From Ornithodoros turicata (lineage: Eukaryota; Arthropoda; Arachnida; Ixodida; Argasidae): a stretch of 64,000 bases of DNA. Shown piece by piece: positions 33,708 to 46,300 of this stretch (position 1 is its first letter; the number at the start of each line of letters is the position of its first letter). Location: the NCBI RefSeq assembly GCF_037126465.1, contig NC_088207.1, positions 19,855,049 to 19,919,048 of the forward strand. The letters are read 5' to 3'. The translations under genes were made by a program, and so were the position numbers. The notes beneath the pieces were generated by a model. That model made no database searches. It was not told the origin of the DNA and worked only from the letters and a program-made list of their open reading frames with translations.

Positions 33708-34253
33708 AGAACTTTAGATGCTTGCACTTGTCTGCAGTCTTCTTGTTTTACAGGAACGCGCTGTTTGGAAAGCGGGGACACACCGCAGTGATGGCGGCAA
33801 CGCTAGGGGGAGGGGGGGGGGGAGCGACAACGTTCTTGAAGCAATAATAATTGTGCCTAAGCTGTTTTTTACAGGTCAGTTTCGTTTTGTAAACCTTGGA
33901 CGTAAGCCAAGTGTGCAACGCGGAAAGGAAGATGCCTGTACCTGGCTTACGCCGTGCGCTACATGTAGTCACTCTCACGAGCGCAGTTGTACTGGCATTA
34001 TGATCGGACTTTGTTCAGCCGTGCTAACTGATATGTTTCCTTTCGTTTCGAGGCGGCTTCTTTATTAAAACGCAGCAGAAGCTGATTCAGCAAGTACAGA
34101 GAGCGGATAAGGCACGTTATTTCGTCCAAAGACTACTAGCACATTGGTAACCAATTACAAGACGCAATCGCGCATGCGCGACGTGTCGGGCATCGGCAAT
34201 ATATGTAAGCGGCGCAACACTCGCAACTATGTGTTGCTACCACGCGACGAGAG

Positions 34254-34347
34254 ATGCTGTTCCTAACCTTAGTGACGATGGTGCTGCTAGCTAGCAGCTC
34301 TGCGAGAGACCTTCGAACAAAACGCAAGGTGGGACAACAACTGTGCT
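34254..34347 (+). CDS. ML gene exon 1: signal peptide
   Basis: ATG at 34254 starts a classic hydrophobic leader. Then come RDLRTKRKVGQQLC and a perfect GTAAGT donor at 34348, phase 1. The frame without splicing would run on to 34559 with no ML character, so splicing is preferred. Confidence 0.8.
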
Positions 34348-37300
34348 GTAAGTGTAGCTTTGTCTCATCTAATTTTTTCGAGGCAGGAATATCGGAACCC
34401 GTGGACGACACGAAATCTGATCTCAGGGAAGTTGACGTTAGACTGGTGACGTTACGATTAAAGAACACCTCTCGATTGTTTCGGAGTGTGTTAAAACCGT
34501 ACCATACACAAGACAGCACAACTTTGGCCGTGATTCGAACTTCGGGTAAGACGCGCTAGTTTTACAGCGACAGATGTATATGCGGAGTAAGCATCGGACA
34601 GAGTGCGTGCGCCGTGTGTCCCAGATATCGCGGCGCGGCGAGTCACTGAAGAAGCGCACTTGCGAAGCTCGCGCGATACGACGTTGGGTATCACGTGAGG
34701 TGTAGTGATGCAGGTGGCGGAAGTGGAAAGCACAAGACGCCGAGCCCAGGATGGCACCGCGGACTAGGGTTTTCAGTACAAAACAGATTGTTTTATTCAA
34801 AATTTCTTCGAGAAGTCTTTCTGCCCTGAGTACGAGCAGAAGGTGCATGGTGTGGGATACACCAACATCAGTGCAATCAGCAATGAGGACAAGCATTTCA
34901 GACAGATAACGTCGAAATATTAACGTATTGTACTTTTAAGATTCCTCAAACACTAAGAAAGCAACGTGTTAAAGTCTTTCCACAATGCGTAGCGACACAG
35001 CTGTCGCTGTATTTCAGCTGCGAGTACCAAAGCTTGCCCAGCTGCTGGGCAAATTTTGTTAGGAAATTGGAGGTGGACCCAAAATTCGAAACAAGAGCAC
35101 CTGTAGTGTAGACTTAAGGAATAGCTTCATCGATTCATTAATGTGCACCTCCACGCCCAGGCGCTCCGATAGCCCTGTCCTCTGAAATGGAAGAAGGCTC
35201 GGTAGACATCGTTGGGAGTTGCTCGAATAAAATGTCTTCTAGCCTGTTTAGTCACCAGCTGATCTATAAGCTACAAGCCTCTTCAATTTTGGCGTTCAAC
35301 GCTAAATCATAAGCTTGGTATCATCAACTTTTTGGCAGTTTATATTTGCACAGGCATTTGTGACGCGCGTACGTGTCCTCTCCCGTGCTGTCCCGCTCAT
35401 GTTGACCCATCCGTATTGGCGGGTTAAAAAGTATTGCCCTTGCACGATGAACTACGAGGGGCGTTCAAGTGAAACCGGGACTTTCTGTCTCCTGAGTGTA
35501 CAAATGGCTCGCGCTACTTCTTTTTCATCATTTTCACACGTGACAGGCCTCCGCGTTCACCACGTAGTGGTCCAAAGTTTGTGCAAAACAAAAGACACGT
35601 GCTAGACAAGATGGCCGACAACGCGGTGAGCGCGCATATCGAACAGCGAATTGTCATGAAGATTCTCGTGAATGAAGGCGTAAAGTCATCTGAAATTCAC
35701 AGAAGACTTCAGGCCCAGTATGGCCACGATACACTTAGCCGCAGCAAAGCGTTTGAGTGGTGCAAACGGTTCCGAGACGGCCGTACATCAGTGCAGGACG
35801 ATCCCGGCCGGGGCGGCTCAGAGCCCAGTGTCAGAGTTCCTGAGAACATCCAACTTGTGAAGCGCCTGATCCTCAAGGACCGACGGATAACATGTCTCGA
35901 ACTGGCTCGAAAGACGGACGATTCTGTAGGACGTTGAACACTATCATTCATGGACACTTCCAGTTTCGGATAGCCGGGCCTCATCACCAAAGGAATCCTC
36001 CTCCTACATTACAATGCACGCCCGCATACCGCGCATCTCACGACACGCACCTTACAGGAACTTGGCTGGGAGTTGCTACCATATCCCCCTTACAGTCCAG
36101 ACCTCGCCCCCAGCGATTTCCATCTCTTCGGGCCACTGAAGGCGTTCCTTGGGGGCCGCCACTTCAGCTGCGACGACGAGGTCAAGAATGCGGTCCGATC
36201 ATGGCTGCTACGCGTCGGTAAGGATTTCTATGCTGCTGGCATCCAAGCCCTCGTGAAACGCTGGGACAAGTGCATTAGTGCAGCTGGAGATCACGTTGAA
36301 ATATAAAAGTAATTTCTCGCCTATAAGTTCATTTTATTTTGCGAAAAATGAAAAGTCCCGGTTTGACTTGAACGCCCCTCGTACATGCCCGGTTTTTTTA
36401 CCTTAAAGTATTGCCCCCCGAGCCAAGGTCTTTCCTCCACTACCCCAATGGAACACTCCTCTACAGACCTGGTTCTACCAGTGGAACAACTATCTCTCTC
36501 TTTTTTTTTTTTTCGTTGCAATTTTGTTCCAGCTCTGACAATGGCATCTGCAGTATGACTCTGCGTTTACTGACCCCTACTCCTTGGCAACCTTGTGCCC
36601 GTTACTCGAAAAAGTAATTGATTAACGTTACCGTTACTTCTACGCAAAATGTAATTGAGTAACGTGTAGAAAAGTAACGCGTTACTCCGGTCGTTACTCT
36701 GCACACGCAAACTATACCCGTCCTTGTGTGCCACAGAAAAAGAAAAAAAGTTCAACAGCGGAACAGCTGAAGTACAACGAAAACACAAACGCGTAGGACC
36801 GGTAGATCTGTACGTCTACTGCATTTATCGCAAGGGAAGACGTTGACCCGACTGTGGAAGAACATGACTCACTGAACCTCCAAAGCTTCAGGTACCACCA
36901 CACTGGTGCAGGAAGAGATTAGGGAGGGAGACCCCGAAATTCCAGAACATTATTACAATGACCTCCGCTTGCTATAGTGGAACGGCCCAACAAAGGCTGA
37001 CGGCAGGAAGGGCTTGACTTCGGGTAGAACATCTGAAAGATAAGTTCATCTCTGCCGGAAAAGTAATCAGTTACTGAATAATTCATTACTCCAAAAAGTA
37101 ATTGATTACTCCAAAAATTAACAGTAAAGTAACTGATTACTCGAACAACTGCTCAAAAGTAATTGATTACAAATAACGCAATTACTAGTAACGCGTTACG
37201 CACGAGTCTGCTCCTTGGACAAACGACTCGATGTTTTCCCAGCATCAACTCATTAATCCATCATCTGACAACCTTCATTCCTGCTTCTGATTTTTATCTT

Positions 37301-40300
37301 TTCTTTTTCATTTCTTTCATTCTTTTCATCTTTTTCATCTTTTCATCTTTTTATTTTTTTTCATTTACTACTGGGCATGGGTGCTCAAATAACCAGACTC
37401 GCACCTTTGTTACGTCCCCATTTCTTCCATGTCCATAAAATCACAATCACTGCCATCGCAGTGTTCCTTGCCCTACCTAAAAGGAACGGTTTCTGCGTTA
37501 AAGTTCATCCACTCTTTACCCGTTATAAACAGGTGTGGAGCGAAGAGGATGCATTGGGGAGTTGAGCCTCCAAGTCCCTAAATGTAGCCGACCATGCATG
37601 CGTGAGACTATACATTTCTTATAGTCTGCTCCGGGGCATGTAGGATGAGTAAAAATTGTCGCACTTTTAATCATTTTAGTTTTTTTAAATATAAATTTTA
37701 ATGGCCCTCTAACAACCATGTGCACTAGCATCCCCGTCTGCCACCTTCTCGTAGGCCCATGTCGCTCAGTAATGACTGCAATATGCACTGGTAGAGAAAT
37801 TTCTCCCTGACTGCGGTTCAGCTGCTTTGCTTCGTGCGCTTAGGTAGGCAGTGTGAAAATTTGTCCGTCTGACAGCTTTCGCCGCTCTTCACTTCGCCTC
37901 GTCTTCGCCTTGTCAGATTTCTTGTCCGTGCCACCTGTGTACCCAGTGTTTTCGGCTCCGGAACACGTGTGTGCGAATACTGTGTTCTATCCAATACTAA
38001 CCCAGCCACCGCTACGTTTTACAGATCCTGGCATGACCGTGTCAAACTTTCGAACGGTATCCTGTTCTGTAGACCCCTGCGTGTCCTCTCCGGGCGTGGA
38101 GTACGTCTTCGAAGCGGAAGTGACGTTCGGTAAGAAGACATTGTTTTTACGGTAACGTGCGGCGCTACTCCAAACAAGGTGTTCTTTTTAAGGGCACCAG
38201 CACCGCACGTAGTGGAAACGAAAATAAATATGCACGCATCGTTAGAGGAGCAATGAAACAAACCACCATATTTTTGTTTGTTTGTGGCTGCGGCAGGTTG
38301 CCATTAACATTACCCATTCTTCCACAAACATGATGATCGTGAATGACACGTCCTTGATTCCGATAGCGTTTTGAGGAAGCCCTTCAACTATTGGCGCCGA
38401 GAAGTTTGGGAGTCGCCCCCTAGTGTTCACTGAACGAACCGTGTCGTGGGGATACTCCCGGGCAGTATTGCACATTGAATTGCGTATCGAGGCATTGCAC
38501 GTGTAAGATTCTGTGCACCGTTGATCTTCTCTTATAAGGCACGACGAAAACGACACATGTGTTCCAAGTAAGTCGCATTTGCATTCTAATATGGCGATTT
38601 TTGTTGCATGCAATTAAAAAAAAATGAAATGAGACACGGACGAGATCTCCACGGAGAGGCGGCACAGTGGCGCCCCTAGTGAGGTTCTCGCCGCCAAAAA
38701 TGGGTGGGCCTTTAAAGAAGCATCGATGTGCCCCCCCCCCCATATTTTTTCGTATATATGGCTTGTTCTTTAAACAAATAGAACGAGCGCCTGCGGAAGA
38801 ACGACGAATATGGGTGTCCTGCAGCGCCTACGCGACATCTCCGTTCCTCCCTCGTTGAAAGTGCATGTAAGAAAACGCGGAAAGGAAGATGTTACGCCAT
38901 GGCCGTCAGCTGGCCAATGTGTCAATCTGGCCAATGTGTCAATCACGATGGAGGCCTGTGTCGCTGCCGGACGGGGTGAAGCCGGAGTGAAGAAGACGGC
39001 CAGTATCACAATTTGTATCATACGTAAATTCTCCTGCGACAGCTCAGGGCTCTCCTCCTCAATAAGGGGGGAAGGAGGATGTTCCGTTCGGTACATTATG
39101 TAGTGCAGGCATCACAAAAATCAATCTGAATTTGCAATGAACTCTATCTATATATGTATTATTCTTGTGTACCGGTAAATGCATACCTCGTGCGCACTGG
39201 TGTTTGCACACACACACACACACACACATACATTGGATGGTAATGGGGTGGGCGATTCACCGCCGCTGAGGCGGTGCACTGCATGGTGTTTGCAGCGCCA
39301 GACGTTGCAAGGAGAAACACGCGCCTGAAAAACATGGTGTCGGGACTGCGGCCTACTTGAGACGTTTTCGATCATCCACTGCACTACCATTTCGTACGAC
39401 TCGTCAGAAAAATGGGCTGAGCGAATGCGGTATGGATCAATAATGTGTTAACCAAGCGCTTGCCACCACTTTCGTTTCGGCGCATTATCTGTAGGGATCT
39501 TGTGGTACACAACATCCCTTGCCGAAAGAGCACACTTGGTGTACCCCCGAACATTACAGTAGATACCTGGCATCGCTATCAGGTGAAGTTATTTATTTAT
39601 TCAAACTACCCTACTTCTCCACTTACTGTGGAATTGCGTAGGGGAGAGGGAAATACAGCTGATACAAAAATGTCAATCACTATATCTAGCTAACAGAAAC
39701 TCAGTGCTTTCTAAGTATCAGGAAGATTCAGACATAAATAAACAAAGCTTCATGGAGAACCTGTTTCTACTGTTGGTGGCAACAGTAGATGTTGGTGGCA
39801 ACAGTTATGTTCAATTTCGGCAGGAAATGAACTTTTTGCGTGCAGAAACATCCAGCGATAAAAACCGGGCTGTTTGGTGGTACATCCTAAAAGCGATAAA
39901 ACCCCGCTGCTTCGTCTGTTTGGTCTCTCTGTGTCCCCTGCACCAGGGTTTTATCGCTTTCACAGAAAAATCGCCAGAAGCGATTCACACCGTGCGACAT
40001 GATTGGGAGGAGAGCAAACAGAGGGTGCCGACTGTATTTTGGAATACTTTTTCTTCGATACTCTGAAGAATTGTCCCACTAATTATTGTGATTCTGAAAG
40101 TAGTGTTTATCAGTAATGAGTAACTGATGAGTAACAAAATGAGTAACTGGAAGCACCTGTGAAGTAACTCAATAATATTTCACGACTAACTGTAACTATC
40201 TGAGGCGCGTTTCAGTCTAGGTAACACTTTCTGTGACTCCGTTACTTTCAGAGTCATGTAGCTGTAAGTTAATTACAATTCGTGAGTAGCTAATACAGCC

Positions 40301-43300
40301 CTGGCCACCACTACACGCACTGCTACAAGGGTAGACGTGGTGTTCCACCGGGTACAAGGAATGCAGGGGAAAAATAATCTACTTTTTGCCACAGAGAGAG
40401 ACACTTGCATTCTGTGTTGTAGCGTGGCGAAGCGTGGCCGCGTTTTTTGCTGCAAAAGCTATGAGATAAACACGACGCAGAAACTAAAGCGCCCATTTAG
40501 GCACTTATCCGTGCCTATTACAAAAAAGGCACTACGCGCCAAAAGAAGGCAAAAAAAAAAAGGACATTAACATTAGGGTACTAATTGGTCCCCTTCGACC
40601 ACCTGACTCGTGCTTGTATCGCCAACTGTAGGATGGGACAAGCGTTAACTTGCCCACATCACGTGCCATTCGTGCTTAGAACATAAAAGGCATCATCTGC
40701 ACCACTTCAAACAAAAAGGTCAAGAAAAGATCTTCCCGGAACAGCACCGCAAGCGGTACTGCTCCGGCGACCTTATTATGGCCCGCGGGTTCGAAGACAC
40801 GGCCCACCCGTTATCAAGGGGCCCCTCTCCGGTATATGAGGGACCGGCTCCCATTTGCCTCCCTCCACCGCTTACACGGATTTGAAGGGAGACCAGAGCA
40901 TATAACAAGACATCATATATCAAACAAAAGGCATATGTGTATTGTCATCAAGCAGGAGAGCCACCTATGGAGGTAGTCCCCTTTGGACAGACACTAATTT
41001 TACGTTAGAGTCCTACAAGCTAGATAACAACACTCTCTGGGAGAGTTTGCTTTTCGTACTGACCCTACCAAGCGAACAATCCAAACACGGGAGAGCCGCT
41101 GCAGAGTGCAGTACGGTCCTAGCGAGCTGGCTAGAACATGATTTGCCACTCACACTGAACGTGGCGGAAAAGACGAGTAGACGTCAGCCAGCGGCGAGAG
41201 CACTCCACAGGACCATACAGTGCTTGCTCACGGACAATGTGACTACGAAGCCCTGCCCTGACAGCCTGAAATATAGCTGCGTCGCCGAAGTCTGGGCCCC
41301 CGAAAGCCCGCCGGCAACGACGGATCCAAATTTGAAAGTTGATCTCGGTAATTAATAAAGCCAATTGTTTACGCTGAAAGCGCGGAACAGGCAATGGTTC
41401 CAGGATCTGTACGGTGGCCCAGGCGACAGTCGACAGCTGAAATATCTGGTTTACTCTGCGCCACAGCAAAAGAGGAACACGACAACGCCTGAAACAGTGC
41501 CCTGCGGTTTCACACATCCCGCAAGACGTGCAACCGTCAGAGCGAGAGATGTGAAAACGGTGTAGTCGCTCTCGAAGAGGAAGAACGTCGTGGGCCAACT
41601 TCCACTGAAGACTGGCGCGGCGGGCATCTACAAGCCCGCAGTGATTCGACGCCAAGACAGCTTCGTCGGCACCGAAGGAACTGGGGGACCAGACTCCAAC
41701 TCCCGGATAGCTGTAGCATATGTATGAACAGCCGCTCTCTAATAATGACCCATGGCCTCCGTGCCCATGGCGCATCCCTCATTACAAAAGCACATCTTCT
41801 GCCGTATGGAAGTCGCGGTGTGTCCAATACTGACGAAAGAAGCAAGAAGCATATCTGTAGGTGGCGTAATGGACCCCATGAATACGCACTACTCATCTCA
41901 CTTCGGCTTCCTTTTTCGTTTCACTCGTTCGGCGTGGCGTTCTTCATCGCCGATTCTCGTTGCTTCTACGCTCATTTATTGCACTGTTGCGGCTTCCTTT
42001 TCTATTTATCTCGATCTGACGCAACGAAGGCTGGTTATTTTATCGTTAATTCCACTGGTCGTTGGACTCTCTTAAATATGAACTGCGCCACTTCACCTCG
42101 AGTAACATCGTTCCTTCCCCTCAAGGAAGGGAACCCGAGACAGAGATGAAGAGACGACACAACAAATTCTCAAGAAGGTTCCTTCCCCTGCTTTGCTGAA
42201 AGCGGGGGCGTACGCCATTTTTCACAACGGCGCAGTTCATAATTACCACAAAACTACTCCGTTTTCATTAAATCAGGAAGAGAACGTTGTTCTTCGGGTG
42301 AAGGTTGGCTAAGAGTGTGTATACGATGAAGCGTTTTTTTTTTAGAGTTGTAGTGCACAAAAGGTTACACTGGATCTAGCGTTGATGTCACACACCATCC
42401 TCAATCCAGTTTGTGTCGCATTTCATTGGCTTTTCCGTTCGCAGCAACTTTATTTTATAGTAACGACGGGCACAGTCCCCCAGGACGTTAGTCGTGACGT
42501 CGCCCACCTCTGTGACACCGACAACGGCACGCCCTCTCACCACCACCACCACCCACCTTATGGTGATGATTGGGCTCTTTGATATTATTTTTGATGATCG
42601 GTATGATGATAATGATGATTGTTGTCTGTTCGTTTCTAGGCTGAACCCTGCCGGAGCACGACCACGAAAACGACCAGCGGAATAGACGACTCCTGAAAAT
42701 CCCAGAATGCTTAGCGCCGCTTTGAACTGTGGAAGCTTTATAATACGAAAGAAACGGGTGGCCCCAAAACTGTTTCGATTTCTCCCCTACCGGTCGGAAA
42801 CCGAAACGTGAAGCATTATTTTTCGTTCCCCTACTCCAGTAAGCGCCCAGGATGCAATGCGTGCGCAAGGAGCACTGGGATTTTCTGCAATCGTGTATTC
42901 GCCATTTCAGAAGCAGGAACTGCTGAATAAGAAAAGAAAGGAAGCTATGCACGTGCTTCCTGAATAACACGTTCATTGATGTCGGCCGACATTGCTTAGC
43001 CCGAAACCATGGCTGCAGAGTGACCACGACCACTCCACCTTTCCTAAAGCCCGGCGTTGGCGGCGCCCCTTCCGGCATGTCTTGATTGTTACTTTCTACG
43101 TTCTGGTTTCTGGTGTCGCACCGGATGACCGTGACCCAAATCTGGCGCATGCCTGCAAGGTCGCCGTGGAAACAGGGGAAGCGGCTTCGCTGCTCCTTGG
43201 CGCCACAAGAAATGCAGCAATCGCGGAAAATGCGTCCCGGAAATTCTCACTAGTTGTCGCTCATGTGGTACACACTTTAGGGCATAGATGGGTAGAAATC

Positions 43301-46300
43301 CAGCGAACCGGTAGAGATGTAGGAAGGGAGTTGCCTCAGGACAGAAGCCGCCGATATTTCGAACAGAGACTATTTCGAACTGTTCTTCTTCTGGGCCCTT
43401 CTTCTACTCCCTTTCTACACTTTATGGCAGGCGTTCAGGGCTGTTCTTCGGGTACACAAATTTGTTCAGGTACCCCGGAGTTTTTTTCTTCGCCTTGTAT
43501 GTAATGTAATGTAATGTAATGTGAATTTATTTCCACAAAGGAAAATTCTGGTGGAAGCTGTGAAAAAATGTCACTATAGTGTGAAAAAAATGTCACATGT
43601 CACGTTAGGAAACTTTCTCTCGACCACTGTACGTAAAGCATAATTGCTTCAAGATTCTTGTGCTGAGACAGTGAGCAACATGCTGTGCGCGTTAATCTGT
43701 GTAAATGAAATAATGGTGTTTTTTTTTTAATGTAGCTTTCTGTTCTTACTTCTGTGCGTGCTTTTCCCTGCAGACAAGCCATCGCAGAATCTAACCGCAG
43801 TGGTAACTCACATGGCGACCATTGACGGCTTGCTGGAATTTCTCTTTGGAGACGTTTATGATGCATGTAAATATTTCTCATGTCCTGTTGCTGCCAACAC
43901 GCCACAAGTCGTCAACGTTACTTACATCGTTCCGGATATGGATATAGTCCTCACTACCCCGGTAAGAGTATTGCCGAGTTCAGTTTCTGTTCTACTGGGT
44001 GCGGCACTCAAGTGTGCCACGTTTCCGTCACTTCATCAGAAAAGAAGGTAAGGTCCAACTCGCCTGAAATTTTGCACAGTGAGAGCCATTTTCCTGAGGT
44101 CTTCTTTTTTTTTTTTTTTTTTTAGCATTCCTTGCGGACGTCGTCTGTTCGCGCACACAGGAGATAAGAATTGTTCGAACTTTCGACGCCATGCATTTTC
44201 TATGGCGTATTAGTGGTTATTTTGGGGACACTTCGTTGGCGAACCGCATTTGCCCCCACAACGAGTTTCGCCACATCACACACAGGTGTCGCAAGGCTTG
44301 CTCAAAGAGTTTCGGTTTCGCTTGGCGCCTTGCGCCACCTGTGTGAGATGTGGCGAAACTCGTTGTTAGCTGCGGTTCGCCAGCGGAGTGTCCCCAAAAT
44401 AACCGAGAATAGGCCGTAGAAAATGCGTATAGGGTCGAAAGTTCGAACAATTTTCATCTCCTGTGTGTGCGAACAGACGACGTCCGCAAGCAATGCTAAA
44501 ACACTTCAGGAAAATGGCTCTGACTGTGCAAAATTTCAGGCGAGTTGGACTATACCTTCTTTTTTTTTTTATGAAGCGACGGAAATGTACGCGGCACAGT
44601 TGAGGGCCACACCCTGTAGATTATTTCCGATTCCAATTAGAAGGCATTGTCGATGACGCCTGGTTCTTTTACTGTAACGGTATTCGCAACTTCAGGGTCT
44701 TCCAAACGAGCCTGGAAGGACCAGAGTAGAAATTAAGACTGCATGTCCCGGGATAGAATTCGCGCAAAAAGTACGCGTGCAGCGCCCGATCCTGTTATGG
44801 CTTTGTCTCGCGCGGGCCAGGAAAGCTGCTTCCCTCATATGTGACGTCATAATCTGTTTTGCAAATAGTGAGGTGCGTGCGTTCTCTTTCTTCCTTTCTT
44901 TTTGCAGTTGTATTTTGCTGTCTTGGAAACGGTTACTTGAAAAAGTAACAGAGCTCCAGGTCGGGTTCCAACACACACAAGAAATCAGATACAGCTGAAA
45001 GTATCATTATTATTTACTGTACAGCTACTTTACAAATAAGCGGAAATAAGGGAACTCCAGTTCAAAAGCTTTTACTCAATATTCTCTCCTAGTGCAGCGT
45101 GACACCCTTGTGTAGGCTCTACTAGAGAAACAGGTGCTGGTCCTGCATAAGGTTGTCATACTATGCCCCGCTTTACTGCAAAACATCCCTACAAATGCCG
45201 AACAAACAATGTTCAACTGGGACCCCCCACCAAGGCGGCACCAAAGTCTCTTTTCGTTTCGGAGCTATGGTGAGAGAACTGTTTTCTTGTTATCAGAGGT
45301 AATGTTTTATATTGTAGCGATACTAAAACGAATTTTAGTTTGAACACTTTATGATGCTGGAGTGCCAGCGTTGTAGTCCTGGGCTACAATACTGCGAGCG
45401 TACCCTAACATTGTGAGGTATCGAGGTCTTCCTCTCTCTGAGGCCTCGAGTGTAGGGACAGTTGCGAATGCTGTGGACGAGGCCACGCGCTTGTTTGTGA
45501 GTAGCGGCAGCACCCTGCTCACATATCCACTCGTTCAGAGCTATCGGACAGTTGCGTGGGCCACGAATAACATGCGGCACCGGGTATTGAAAGAAAATGC
45601 GAACTAGGCCATAAGTGTACCTGCCTCCTAAGGCCACATGGCGGATAACGTTGAAGAAATCGGCCTTACAAGTTAATTTCTCTGTGTATCGCCAAACCAT
45701 ATGGCGTACATTCTGTAACCAACTGTAACAATTCAGTAATAATTCTGTAACTATTTAACTATACTGCTTCTTTCGTTAGAAAAAGTCAGTGGTCGATATC
45801 TCTGTTGCAAAATAAACTGCTGAACATAAATGTTTTATGGTCCTCCAATTAAAAATAAGCCGCCGGAAATACAGTCACGCTGGGGAAATTGCCAACAGCG
45901 AACCCAGAATAGCCTGGATAAAAATGCAAACACTCAACTTGCACTAATCTGTTAATAAATTAACCAACAGGCTGTGCCGGTGCGTCCACCCTGCAAAGCA
46001 TAACGGTCGTTAAAATGTGGCTTTCATTTGGTAAAATGACTTCGACAGATATCCAGGACTCGCGGAGTCTAGAGGTTAATCAGCACTATCCGCTTTTTAA
46101 AGGGACTATGAAATTTCCCGAACCCCCATACTTTTTTTCGATGGAAACTGTTCTTCCCGCAGAGAAACTAATATGCCACAAATTTTTCCGGACGAAATCG
46201 CTCCACTCTGCGAGGAGCGCGCGCTGGAAATGTCTCTTCCGCGTTCCTCCTCTCCCGCGCATATTTCCCTGCCGATGGTGTAACTGTACGGACCGCTCTT

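Noticed and set aside
41761..42075. Overlapping plus-strand frames of 107-141 codons near 41.7-42.1 kb.
   Set aside because: Mostly downstream of or opposite the LINE fragment, with no conserved features.
44696..44770. A 25-codon phase 0-0 segment (GLPNEPGRTRVEIKTACPGI...) that would fit between ML exons 3 and 4.
   Set aside because: Exon 3 joined directly to exon 4 already gives normal ML spacing. The insert would add an odd cysteine in the middle of a strand, and its donor (GTACGC) is weak.
45335..45700. A 121-codon minus-strand open frame.
   Set aside because: No conserved motif of RT, integrase or transposase could be identified.
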